Shown here: positions 54,902 through 64,000 of the stretch, in pieces
Position numbering within the stretch: position 1 is the stretch's first letter
Layout of the letters: the number at the start of each line of letters is the position of its first letter
The notes under the pieces: generated by a model
What the model saw: only the letters and a program-made list of their open reading frames with translations
Database searches by the model: none
What the model was told of the DNA's origin: nothing
Origin: Adiantum capillus-veneris
Taxonomy: Eukaryota; Streptophyta; Polypodiopsida; Polypodiales; Pteridaceae
Direction of reading: 5' to 3'
Assembly (NCBI GenBank): GCA_014529385.2
Contig: CM043967.1
Coordinates: forward strand, 80,180,278-80,244,277
Length of the DNA: 64,000 nt
Made by a program: the position numbers and the translations under genes

Positions 54902-56403
54902 TGTGGGGAAGTGCCAGGGGAGAAAAAGCTAGAATATTGGTTAAGCTAGCAGACCGGCCACAGTAGGGATCCAAAGGAGGGAAAATAGGGATCCAAAGGG
55001 GGGGCCATCTGCAAAAGAGCCATGTGCAACAATGGGCTAAAAAGACCCTAAGGTTCAGCCCATTAAGACTTCCAAAATGCTAAGGTTCCAAAATTCAAAG
55101 GTTGTGTCCAAAGGGGTAAAGCTTAGGGGGAATTGGATGCTTTGTGTGCTCTCCAAAGTCAATGCACATCCCTACATGGGAGGGGGCGAGCCCTTCTTCT
55201 AGGGGATGAGATAGAAAGCCACACACACACACACAAGCCCCTTTACACAAAGGGAATTAGGGACACATGTCAGCTCCCTAGCCCAGATGCCCACAAGATG
55301 TGCCCAATTCCTATTGGATGACCCTTGAAGTGGACCAATGAGAATTAAGCTAGAGTAAATCTAGTTTAATTAATTTAAAAACATTTAATAAAAGAAACCA
55401 ATAAGAATTAAGTCTCCTAGAAGACTATTGGGCAGTCTCACAAAGGGTCCAATGAGCATTCAGGAGCCCCATGGCTTGCCTGATTCCTATTGGCCAGGAG
55501 GCAAAGCGGTCCAATGAGAGTTTAGTTTAATTATTTAATTACCTCAAGCTCTCACAAAAGGGGAAAGGGGGACACATGTCAGAAGGCTATCACTTATGCT
55601 GCTTAATTGTAATTGGCTTGACTTGGGGAGGTCCAATGAGGCTGCAGGAAGAGCAAATAGCAAGGGGGCTCGCCCAAGAGAGAGGGGGGGCTGATTTTTG
55701 CTTGGAATTATCACACACACACACACTCACACAATCTCATGTGTGAAGAAAGAGCAGACTATCTCTTCCCAAGCTTTAATGGAGAACTCATCACCTACTC
55801 CAAGCTTGTGAGATAGAAGCCTACCTCAACACTCTCTTGGCATGTGGATGCAAATCCAACCAAGATCCAAGCTTCAATGCATGCTCATCTCCTCTACCGA
55901 GCTAATTACTAAGCTAAGCTATACTAATATGAGTGATTATGTGAGGAGATGTACATCTTTCTAGTAAGATACTCCTTCTTCCTCTCAATCTACTCTCATA
56001 CCCTGCTAGCTCTCACCATCTTCGAAGGTGTGTGAGGTCTTGGGTCTGAGAACGGGGATAATTCAAGTTGTGTTTGTTAAGTGTTTTGCTTAGTGCATGA
56101 AGCTTCCATCTTCATTGCACTAGCTAGTCTTGAAGGAACACAAAGAATTGTATTGTACAATGTCTCTCTTGATGGGAGAAACCATAATACAAAGCCTTTT
56201 GGAGAGGGGACCGGCTCCATGAAAATCCGGTCCTCAACTGTTGTCAATAGCTTAATTTCTCTCTCTTTTGAAAGTATTGTTGATGCTATCTAACTAGGTG
56301 TTATGATTTTTGTTGCTCTCTCCACCCAAGCACTCTTGTAATTCTCATTAGTAATCTATTCTAATGAAATGCCCACTATGTTCATGCTAATTTCCGCTAC
56401 ACA
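54902..56403 (+). repeat. Possible solo LTR with multiple CCAAT boxes
   Basis: A ~1.5-kb block starting TGTGGGGAAGTGCC and ending TTCCGCTACACA, non-coding, with an LTR-like 3' end (TTGTAATTCTCATTAGTAATC then AATGAAATGCCC). CCAAT boxes at 55335, 55398, 55449, 55511 and 55633 and inverted ATTGG boxes between them sit on diverged repeat units. GGGACACATGTCAG occurs twice (55260, 55568). No matching target duplication was found, so the LTR reading is uncertain. Confidence 0.35.
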
Positions 56404-56418
56404 TAAGTTATTAGGCCA

Positions 56419-57438
56419 TTAAATGTTACAGAGGACTTCTTCGGAAGGTTGGCCACTGAGATCATAGCGTAACCCTTTATTGCCCTCGAGGAAAGACATC
56501 CACGGGGCTCTTGCTTGCTCTCGCTCATGAAAGACTTCAATGCATGTGAGCAACATTTGGCAAATTGTGTAAAGCATAGCACATGAAAGATCAGGGAGGC
56601 TTTTGAAGAATGACATGGCGCATGTTAGGGTTTTCACCATGTAGTCCTCTGTCAGCGTTTCCTTTTCTGGAGCTGGCAATATTGGATAATTCAGCCATGT
56701 AGGCCGCTTCTTTGTTATTGCCTCATGTGCTTGCCACGTCCTTACTCTAGGTACAAGAGAAAAACTTGGATCCTTTTGAAGTGTCGCAGGTGCTCTTGTG
56801 AACAGAATCAGGTATCGAGGATTCTTGTTCATCCAGCTCTTTCTCCACTTAGGGTGGACTTCATATTCGCCTTCTATTTGCATGTCTTTATAAAGTCTTT
56901 CCTTGACCTGTAGTAGCTCTACCTTTATCAAGGGATATGGCAGTGATTTCTAATGCCTTTGTGTATTGATTTGATTGGAAGTGAGTTGAGTAACATTGTC
57001 AGAGTGAAGAACTCTCAATTCTCAATTCTCAATTCTCAATTCTCAATTCTCAATTCTCAATCCATTGCTGCTTTCCATTGCTCATCTACCTCTCGAGTAA
57101 TCTTTTCTTTAAGTGCATCTTCCTCAACTTTTGATACCTAGACCATGGACAATTCATTAGCTTCTATTAATGGTACTTGGAAATCTTCTTTGCCACCTAG
57201 CATTTTTCCTGGTTGTGTTTTCATCTCAGCAAAAGAGACTGAGTGAATATCAATATGTGGCTGCTCTAAAGCACTTACTTCTTCATGCGTTTCTTGTTTT
57301 CATCCCGTAGTAGCTGGTTGACTCTTTTCAGCTCAGCTATTTCCTTTAGCATCTCTTCTTCTCGTTGTATCTTCATTAATGCTAGGTCTCTATGTTGTGA
57401 CTGCTTTAGCTTTAGCTCTAGCTTGAGATCTTTGTTCT
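56419..57438 (-). pseudogene. Coiled-coil retroelement ORF (ORF-CC), copy 2, minus strand
   Basis: From 57436 downward the minus strand encodes a strong coiled coil (LKLELKLKQSQHRDLALMKI; EEEMLKEIAELKRVNQLLRD). The (CTCAATT)n minisatellite breaks the frame. The open frame 56931-56419 then gives MIKVELLQVKERLYKDMQIE, HPKWRKSWMNKNPRYLILFT and RAPWMSFLEGNKGLRYDLSG. The C-terminal motif and coiled coil match copy 1 at 18.2-21.2 kb. The N-terminal end is cut off by the G3 LTR at 57439. Family unknown. Confidence 0.5.
57012..57062. repeat. (CTCAATT)n minisatellite
   Basis: Seven near-perfect 7-bp units. Because 7 is not divisible by 3 and the minus-strand unit contains TGA, it puts stops into every frame of the ORF-CC copy it sits in. 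Confidence 0.9.
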
Positions 57439-58346
57439 TGTTAACTGAATCAACGTCAGTTAACAGAAGCTGCTAAAGATCAAAGAAGTACGAATGCACA
57501 TCGAAGATGAATGCAAAGAAGCAGTAAAGATTGGAGTTACACATTTTCCACGTTTTCCCAAAATGGTTACATATTGTAAATTCCCGAATTATTTCAAGCC
57601 ATTGTAATATTTTAATGTGTTACAGGCTCAATGCGAGTTCCAAATTGTAAAGAATAGGTCACTTATTGTGCCTAGGTTGCAGATTCAGTAAGTGGTGAGC
57701 CCTAAAGGCCTTGGGTGCCCGAACATTGCATATTTTTAACCTAGGTATATAAGGCAGTGTGTAAAAGAAATTAGGGTTTTCAAGTCATTTGTTGAGAGCA
57801 CTCTTTGGTGAGAGCTCTTGAGGTGTGTGGCTATGGAGTCCTTCAGCTTCTCCTTGCTCACGAGACTTGATTAACACTGATTCATTCTCTCTCACTATGC
57901 CTCTCTCTTACTTCTTATGATTGCCTATGATGCTTAGATTAACTAGATCTTCACTAATTAGTGGTTAATCTCTCTCTAATATGGTGTGATTTCCCTCTTT
58001 TGCATGTGTGTGCATGTAGGTTTGATTGGAGTGTGGTGCTCGATAGATCTATGTGTATGTGCTTGCGATTAGTGTGTTGCATGATAGGATTAGTGTTGTG
58101 TGTGTCTTGCAATCGTAGCGTGTGTGATTGGGTTGATTAGAGGTGAAGAGAAGTGGATATGGAGATTTCCCTTCATTGCGGCTCCTCCATAGGCCGAGAA
58201 GCTCACCTCGTAGAGTTAACCATTTGTGTTGCCATGATTAGCTCACTAACCTGTGAGTGTTTCCATGCCCTAGCCGGGTAGCTCATCCCTTCGGATTGAT
58301 AATTTTGTTGGTCATTGGAGCTATTGCAACGATGGGACCCCCAACA
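57439..58346 (+). repeat. LTR of a G1-related element (G3)
   Basis: 908 bp starting TGTTAACTGAATCAACG and ending CCCCCAACA. The first ~330 bp are clearly related to the G1 LTR (AAGAAGCAGTAAAGATTGGA; TGTGTTACAGGCTCAAT..GAGTTCCA); the rest is different. It is followed by an Asp-tRNA-type primer site. No second LTR or coding region of this element is visible to the right, so it looks 3'-truncated. Confidence 0.8.
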
Positions 58347-58348
58347 TT

Positions 58349-58366
58349 TGGCGCCGCTACTGGGGA
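58349..58366 (+). other. Primer-binding site of G3 (Asp-tRNA type)
   Basis: TGGCGCCGCTACTGGGGA two bases after the LTR end, the same spacing as in G1. Confidence 0.7.
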
Positions 58367-58953
58367 CGATGGCCTACGCTAGTGTAATTGTGGTATAAAT
58401 GAATGCGTTCCCTCACTAATTTCACTTGTGCGTTTATGTTTTTGTGGATTTTTAATGTGTGTGCATGAAGCATTGTGTTCATAATTCCATTATGTGTGAC
58501 CGTATCTTGCCAATTGTGTGTTTACACACTCTAATTTCTCACTAACTCCTTGTTAATTTGACTAGTTTTTGCTAGCTTTCTAATTTGCTATGAAGGATTG
58601 GAGCATTCGACCATTCAATTGATCTTCAATGGAAAGGTAATTAAGGTGGTATTCTCAACCTCCTCAGAATCTAGAGATGTGTAGAATTGTGTAGATATCC
58701 CACCAAGATGCAATGTAATGCTATGCTATGTTGATGCAATGCAATGTTGATGTTAGGGATGGAAAATTTTGCGATTTTTCATTTTCACACCGTCGTAATG
58801 CCAAAATTTTTAAGAATTGGGGGCACATGAATTTGATAAGTTTTAATTGCTAATTGATGAATGTATGTTGCTACTTGGGTGCCTAAGAGTCTTACCAAGC
58901 CCCGAGCAAATTTTATCGAGCAACACAAAAACCGAGCGAAATCCATGCGAAAC

Positions 58954-58984
<31 letters not shown>

Positions 58985-59500
58985 TCACTGAGAAGAAGGG
59001 TTCATTTCCTTCCATTCCCAAGTCAACAGTAACACTTTAGTGAATACTAACTAACATCATTTAACAACAAAGTAAGTCTCACGTTTGTTTTCATCAAGGA
59101 CAAAACGTGATACTTTAGCATAAATCACACTCATTATTGATGAATACATGTCTTTTACATGGTTTGTCATACATTTGAACATTGCCCTAGTATTGCATGA
59201 AAATTTTATCGAATGAGCCTTGCTCTGAGACCGATGAGATCTTGACAATTAATGGAATCACATAATTCAATTCTCTGAATTTATTGAACGTTGCAAATTG
59301 ATTTCATGGTCACAATTTGATGCATTTTTTCAAAGCCCTCTTTGTATCATCATCCCTATGGCCACATTGTCGAAACATTGTGAATACAAAGCCATGCTTT
59401 CAATATTTTTGAGTCGAGCCTTGAAGTTCACAATGTTGTTGGACTTTTTTTTTGTATTTTCACCTTTTAACTAGTTGGTGGGTTATGGATCCAAGCCGAT
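58367..59500. other. No gene seen; short (GA)n tract
   Basis: AT-rich. (GA)n at about 58960-58984. The first part may be G3 leader; the border is not visible. Confidence 0.4.
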
Positions 59501-59542
59501 ACAAGTGTACGGCTTGAAGGATTGGAGACTTGCAGCAAAGCG

Positions 59543-59860
59543 CGTGAGTGGGAACAACTGCCTAACTGCCTGTTCACTTTTAGGGTAATGGCCCTTTGAG
59601 TATGAACTCAAGGGCCCCTACTGCTGCTGGCTAGAGGGATATGGGTCCGTGGTATGGGTATAGGGATTGAAGGCCTTGACAAGCATTGGAGACTCGCAAA
59701 CTTACAATATCGGTCTCAAATGATGCCCACCCGCCGCTCTCCAAGTGGTGCAAGCTCGCTGCCTCTACTCGCGACAAAGTGGATGAGTGGGAACCATTGT
59801 CTACTGCCTAGCCAATTTTAGGGCAATGGCCCTTTGAGTATGAATTCAGGGGCCTGCTAC
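59543..59860. repeat. Imperfect ~75-bp direct repeat
   Basis: GAGTGGGAAC.A.TG.CTA..GCC.....TTTTAGGG.AATGGCCCTTTGAGTATGAA.TCA.GGG occurs at about 59546-59613 and 59787-59853, about 241 bp apart. Non-coding. Confidence 0.7.
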
Positions 59861-62280
59861 AACCACCGATGGTGGCAACCGCCAGAAGAAAGAGAGAGGG
59901 AGAGACCACACATGGTTGAGCTCCCCCATATGCTGCAAAAGCGAGATCCATAGATCCACCATGACCCCTCCTCCATGCAAGTGGCTGCTCCCACGGTCTT
60001 AGGCTTCCGATTTCCTTGCTTATGTGTATGGAACCCATGCTTCCCACACCCTTCTTCAGCCCCGTAGCCATCCTTTTTTGCATGGCTTCAGTCATGCTTG
60101 CATGAGCACCAACATCGTGCCCTAGTAGTAGACAAAAAAACATTATTATATGTGCGCAAAAAAAAGTGATCCTTAAGAACCATGGTTGGCAATTCAGGGA
60201 CTCGAAGCACAAGGTATTGCTTTTATCTATTCGGGGCACACTCCTAAACCAAACCACATCGGTGAGGAAGCTATTAGGAAAGAGTCCCAAATGAGCTTGC
60301 CTTGGTGTGCTTAGAGCCTTCCACTATTGCTCTTCTTAATCTGGGGTAAGCTCCTAAAGCCCTCCACTTGAGCTTACAGTGGCTGGAGGGAATCCATGTA
60401 CACACTTGCTTCTCCTCTCAATCGGCCTAAGCACGACCCCAAATCATACCACGTCGGGGCGGAAAGAGTTACGGCATAATCCCCATGATCAAAACAATGA
60501 TGTTTTAGTCAATAAACGGTAGAAGTATCGAGCAGTTTGAGTCTCTCTGTCATATCCACTCCCGAAAAATCTATTGATAGCCGTTTTTCGGCTCTTTGTA
60601 ATTGACACAGTGAGTTACCTCACCCTACCAAAATCACCCAAACACTGTGGCTATCCCTACCATTTCACTGTACATAGGAGTGCGTGAGTCACGGGACTTT
60701 TCCCATATCTTCTTAAAAAACCCTCAATTAGCTAGTCATTGGGCTAGTTGAGCCAAAAAAATTTAAAAAATTAAAAATATAAGTATATTATGGCCCATGC
60801 GTATGTAAATATTTCTTTGTATATAGTGCCTAAATAAAAGATTTTTTTCATAATTATTTTGGTATTTATTTAAATATTTCTACCTAGGTGTGTGTTATTT
60901 ATGCTCTGTACATTGCCTCACCATTACCACAATTTTTTCTTACCATTTTTCATACTCTTTATTCCATATAGAAATATTTTCATGTAAGCTTCTCTTATAT
61001 TTGGTGTAACTCCACCCCAACAAAAATCCAAAAAAACTAGTTTTATTTATGTGTATATTTTTTCACTATTGTGATTTTTCCCTTCCTACATCTATTTTGT
61101 TTTTTTTTTCTAAAAAATTAGAACACCAAAAATATTTATCTTTTTATGGTAGCCTCATAATGAGAGAGATTTCTTTTGACCGCTTTATATTTTTTCCACT
61201 TATATTATTTATATTTGACATGTACATATTTTTTAGACCCCTCAATATTTGATTTTCTTAGTTGTACTATTCACTTATATCATGATCTCAACAATATCTT
61301 CAATTATAGATCTACCAAATAAGGTCAAGGGTAGGTGGCATGCATACATGCACTATGGAGGGCTCACTCTTGGAGGTATTCAAAAGAATCATCCAAAAAA
61401 AGACCCCACAAGGACCTTGTGTAGTGGAAAAAAATGGTCGGTTTTGCTGAATTTTTAAAGTTCACTTGCTCTCCGAATTTGAAAAGGTGATACAAATAAA
61501 AGTTGTAACTCGTGGGCTGAACTTTTGCCTCAAATTTTTTCATATTTTTTTGAGCTACGAGCTGTGAGCTATGATTTTATTAGTGGACCCCAGTTTTCCC
61601 ATGCTATGCAGCCACACTCTCTCTTCCACTTTATCACTTTCCTCTTTCACACACACTTCTCCACTCATCATCCCCACCTCTCTCACCACTCCTCTCTGCA
61701 CCCTACTCACCTTCTCCTCAACCTTGAAGAATAAGAGAAACCATGGTGAACTCATACCTCCCACACACAATTTCATTCCAAAATTGACCACCTAGTCTCA
61801 TTTTTCCTCCTCCAAATTACCCATATCTATCAAAAAAACCACAAAATTCAGCCTCTTCTCTTAAAAGACAACATCATGGTGGTTGATTAACTAGCTTCAA
61901 TTACCTTGTCTCTCAAGGAAGGTCAAGAGTGGAGAAAAAATGTACCGTCAAAGCTAGTGGACCGTCAACAAGCGTCAAAATTGGCCCTACTCAAGACACT
62001 TGGAGCATCAACCTTGTAAGAAATCCACCTTTTCTTACCTCTTAAGAGTTTTTCTTCCTTATTTGTATCCTACATGGATACTCCCATTGTAAATATCCAA
62101 TTCCATTTGTAAATTAATACTAACTCTACTAACACTAATCCACTATGAAAAGTCCTATCACCTCCATTTCTCTCCTCTCTCTTTCCCCACCAACTTCTTG
62201 ATAATTCCAAGCAAAAGAAATTAGATAAATTGCTAAAAATCTAACCCAACCATGGTTAGAGGAGTAACCCTAGCCTTCAA
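59861..62280. other. Long AT-rich stretch; no gene seen
   Basis: Small frames (for example 60290-59808 minus, 61525-61734 plus) have no recognisable domain. 60.7-61.5 kb is strongly AT-rich. 61.6-61.75 kb is CT-rich. No terminal repeats were recognised. Confidence 0.4.
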
Positions 62281-62286
62281 AATTGC

Positions 62287-62294
62287 TATAAAAG
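62287..62294 (+). promoter_or_regulatory. TATA box candidate
   Basis: TATAAAAG in the context GCTATAAAAGGAGGGTG. The sequence after it (GAGCCATAAGCAAGAGCACTATGC...) is leader-like. It could be the promoter of an LTR or of an unannotated transcript; no ORF follows convincingly. Confidence 0.35.
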
Positions 62295-62625
62295 GAGGGT
62301 GTAGCTGGCACAAAGGGGAGCCATAAGCAAGAGCACTATGCTATAGCTTGAGAAGCCAAGCTCAACCTCTCTAGAAGGAGCTCTTGAGTGGAAGCTCATT
62401 GTCTTATGCATGTGCATGTGTTGTAATAGGGGATTAGCAAGGGAACTCTATGCCATTGTAAGAGAGAGAGTGATCATTCAATTGAGAGTAGGAAATCTAT
62501 CATTTCTCCTACTAGTGTAAGCCCAACATTTGCTGAATCAAGGAGGGTGGATTTGGACTAACCTTGGAAACTTTGTCTCCCTTCCAACGTGAAGTAATGG
62601 GCAACAATGATGCATAAGTACTTTG

Positions 62626-62630
<5 letters not shown>

Positions 62631-62687
<57 letters not shown>
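62631..62687. repeat. (CT)n microsatellite
   Basis: About 28 CT dinucleotides. Confidence 0.95.
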
Positions 62688-62690
<3 letters not shown>

Positions 62691-62908
62691 TTTTAGTGTG
62701 TGAGAGTGTTCCATTGGTGTTAGGGTTAGTGTAAATTCCTTGCTTGTTTGTGGGTTGCTCTAACGATTCTCCTCTTTTGCGTCCTAGTTCGCTCTTAAAC
62801 TAGGTGGTGCCCCTTGTGTAGTTGGGATTTGGCTGTGGGTTTGTTGTTTTGGTTTGTGTTGTGTTGTGCCCCAGCCCCATTGAGCAGCACGGGAGCCTTG
62901 AAGGGTGT

Positions 62909-63112
62909 CTAGAGGTTGCTCTTCTTGTTGCCCGCCCCGGACCGCCTCACTATGTCCCTCAGCTCCTGAATACGCGAGACCTGGCCAGCTATAGTGCAAA
63001 CCATCTCCGTGTACAACTCAGCCAGAAACTTGTGAGTGAATGCCTCGCTGCTGTGGACTCCATTTCCCTCCTTAATCCTAATCAGCACAGGCCAAGCATG
63101 TAATCTGGACAA
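62909..63112 (-). CDS. Unrecognised exon, possible 3' end of a host gene
   Basis: A minus-strand frame with balanced codon use: SEAFTHKFLAELYTEMVCTI, then AGQVSRIQELRDIVRRSGAG, ending NKKSNL and TAG. It is more GC-rich than its surroundings and has no TE motif. An acceptor-like TGATTAG lies near 63074. I do not recognise the protein. If real, it is arranged head-to-head with the SEC61-gamma exon on the opposite strand. Confidence 0.35.
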   Translation of the reverse strand: MSRLHAWPVLIRIKEGNGVHSSEAFTHKFLAELYTEMVCTIAGQVSRIQELRDIVRRSGAGNKKSNL

Positions 63113-63250
63113 GTTTGCGAAGCGATTTCAGCCTATCAACAGAACGTCCAAAGTGAGTTTGCCGACCATATAGGCACACACACCCATGCTTGAAAATCTA
63201 TTGCCTTACATCCAAAGTGAGTTTACCAAGATGGACATTGCCCTAACTAC

Positions 63251-63268
63251 TCCCGCGTCGGCGCGGGA
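63251..63268. other. GC-rich hairpin
   Basis: TCCCGCG / CGCGGGA, 7-bp perfect stem with a TCGG loop, in the gap between the two divergent host-like exons. Confidence 0.4.
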
Positions 63269-63483
63269 TAGTTTAGGGTAATGTCCCGTCTCCAGCCTAG
63301 CTCACTTGAACTGCGCCTTTTCTTCTTCTCTCACCACGTGTGATGGCCGACCTGCACTTGTGCTTCTAGATTAGAATGCGTGTGAGGCTAGTGCTGGGGT
63401 GAGCCTGATGAGGTGTGAAAAGTAGAGGGGCCAGGCTAAGGTCATAGAGAGACACTTTACCCCCACGTTCTTCTTCTTTTCAC

Positions 63484-63490
63484 CTATTGG
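63484..63490 (+). promoter_or_regulatory. CCAAT-box (inverted) upstream of SEC61-gamma
   Basis: CTATTGG about 80 bp upstream of the SEC61-gamma start codon, followed by a GA tract in the presumed 5' UTR. No clear TATA box was seen. Confidence 0.3.
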
Positions 63491-63522
63491 TTGCCCAAGT
63501 TCAACGATTGATCTGCAGAAAC

Positions 63523-63523
<1 letters not shown>

Positions 63524-63559
<36 letters not shown>
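63524..63559. repeat. (GA)n microsatellite in presumed 5' UTR
   Basis: About 18 GA dinucleotides ending 10 bp before the SEC61-gamma start codon. GA-rich leaders are common in plant genes. Confidence 0.9.
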
Positions 63560-63566
<7 letters not shown>

Positions 63567-63568
63567 AG

Positions 63569-63763
63569 ATGGACGTAGTTGAAGAGCTAATCATGCCCAT
63601 CAAGGTCTTTGCTAAGGACAGCGTCCGACTGGTTAAGCGATGGCACAAGCCAGTTCGCAAAGGATTCACTAAGGTGGCCGTCAGAACGACGATTGGATTT
63701 GTCGTAATGAATTTTGTAGCTCTTTGCGAATGTGAGTTTGTATTCACAAAGAGAGAAATGTGA
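63569..63763 (+). CDS. SEC61G: SEC61 gamma subunit, first exon or truncated copy
   Basis: ATG at 63569 opens [20 protein letters not shown], then [20 protein letters not shown] and IGFVVMNF, matching plant SEC61-gamma (about 69 aa) through residue ~49. SEC61-gamma is the small tail-anchored subunit of the endoplasmic reticulum protein-conducting channel. The cytosolic helix is conserved; the C-terminal membrane helix (GFFVKL.FIPINN in plants) is replaced by an unrelated tail ending KREM. A donor within the last codons explains this: GTAGCT at 63716 fits the protein alignment better, GTGAGT at 63732 fits the donor consensus better. Copia B starts at 63779, so the next exon would lie beyond the element. 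A dead gene fragment is the alternative. Confidence 0.8.
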   Translation: MDVVEELIMPIKVFAKDSVRLVKRWHKPVRKGFTKVAVRTTIGFVVMNFVALCECEFVFTKREM

Positions 63764-63778
63764 CTGGACACATGTATC

Positions 63779-64000
63779 TGAGGGAGTACAAGCGAAAGTT
63801 CAACGCGAGAGAGAGTGCTAGAAGAAGAGCCCGACGATATGGTGAACTCGCTCTACTGTAATGTGTAGAGCATAGTGAGTTCTTATTAGGTTTTTACAAA
63901 AGAATTTGTGTACATACCTAGCGGCTTGCCCACTTACCTGGGCGACCACATTGGGCTTTATACCCCAACAACCTCCCACTTAAAGTCCAATGTGGTACTT
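63779..64000 (-). mobile_element. Second copia B copy: 3' LTR and end of internal region
   Basis: 63779-63970 (192 bp) matches the copia B LTR (TGAGGGAGTAC...CCCCAACA on the plus strand). 63971-64000 matches the purine tract and the last internal bases. Orientation is minus, and the rest of the element lies past the right edge. The 5 bp before it, GTATC, should recur after its far LTR if the insertion is intact. Confidence 0.9.

Noticed and set aside
60720-61300. AT-rich stretch as a replication origin or organelle insertion
   Set aside because: No organelle gene, matrix-attachment consensus or repeat was recognised; composition alone is not evidence.

Overview
The window is repeat-dense nuclear DNA of a land plant. 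The evidence is Ty1/copia elements with initiator-Met-tRNA primer sites, Ty3-type elements with Asp-tRNA-like primer sites, a CACTA transposon, a multi-exon MULE-like transposase, and a plant-type SEC61-gamma exon. I cannot place the species. The mix of families would fit a large, TE-rich genome such as a fern or another early-diverging vascular plant, but that is a weak inference. No rRNA, tRNA, CRISPR or prokaryotic feature was recognised.

Layout. 1-4320: 3' part of a CACTA element (TNP2-type transposase, DUF4216-like piece, second ORF), which carries one exon of a heavy-metal-associated (HIPP-type) gene in antisense. It ends exactly at 4320 inside a minus-strand copia element (A0, 4321-6259). 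6260-21217: a decayed Ty3-type territory (called G2) with three kinds of material: ~294-bp palindrome-bearing repeats, gag/protease/RNase H/integrase remnants, and an extra retropepsin-like ORF after integrase. A 1.3-kb TTAA-flanked DNA element (7441-8754) and a GC-rich purine-skewed stretch (9.7-10.85 kb) interrupt it. A coiled-coil ORF lies at 18.2-21.2 kb. 21.6-27.0 kb: minus-strand MULE-like transposase pieces (DNA-binding region, core, SWIM finger). 28.0-29.1 kb: a third copia fragment with foldback elements.

29338-54464: one very large nested LTR retrotransposon (G1). It has ~1-kb LTRs at both ends, a PBS, a PPT and a near-matching 5-bp target duplication. With the insertions removed it is about 9.5 kb. 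It carries its own ~290-bp palindrome repeats, a long ORF with an internally duplicated unknown module, and a retropepsin-like ORF, but no recognisable RT or integrase. Nested in it are copia A1 (34839-39841, target duplication ATGTC), a rearranged copia A2/A3, a repeat X, and a nearly intact copia B (41246-46717, target duplication CTTAC) with only two internal TAG codons.

54.5-63.1 kb: a possible solo LTR rich in CCAAT boxes, a second (minus-strand) copy of the coiled-coil ORF cut by a G1-related LTR (57439-58346), then AT-rich sequence without clear genes. 62.9-63.8 kb is the only stretch that looks like host gene space: an unrecognised minus-strand exon and a plus-strand SEC61-gamma first exon. 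The SEC61-gamma exon is followed 15 bp after its open frame by a second copia B copy that runs off the window.

The elements form a readable stratigraphy (B in X in A2/A3 in G1; A1 in G1; CACTA in A0; TTAA element in G2). Stop codons in the copia copies are mostly CAG-to-TAG changes, as expected from methylation-driven decay at CHG sites.
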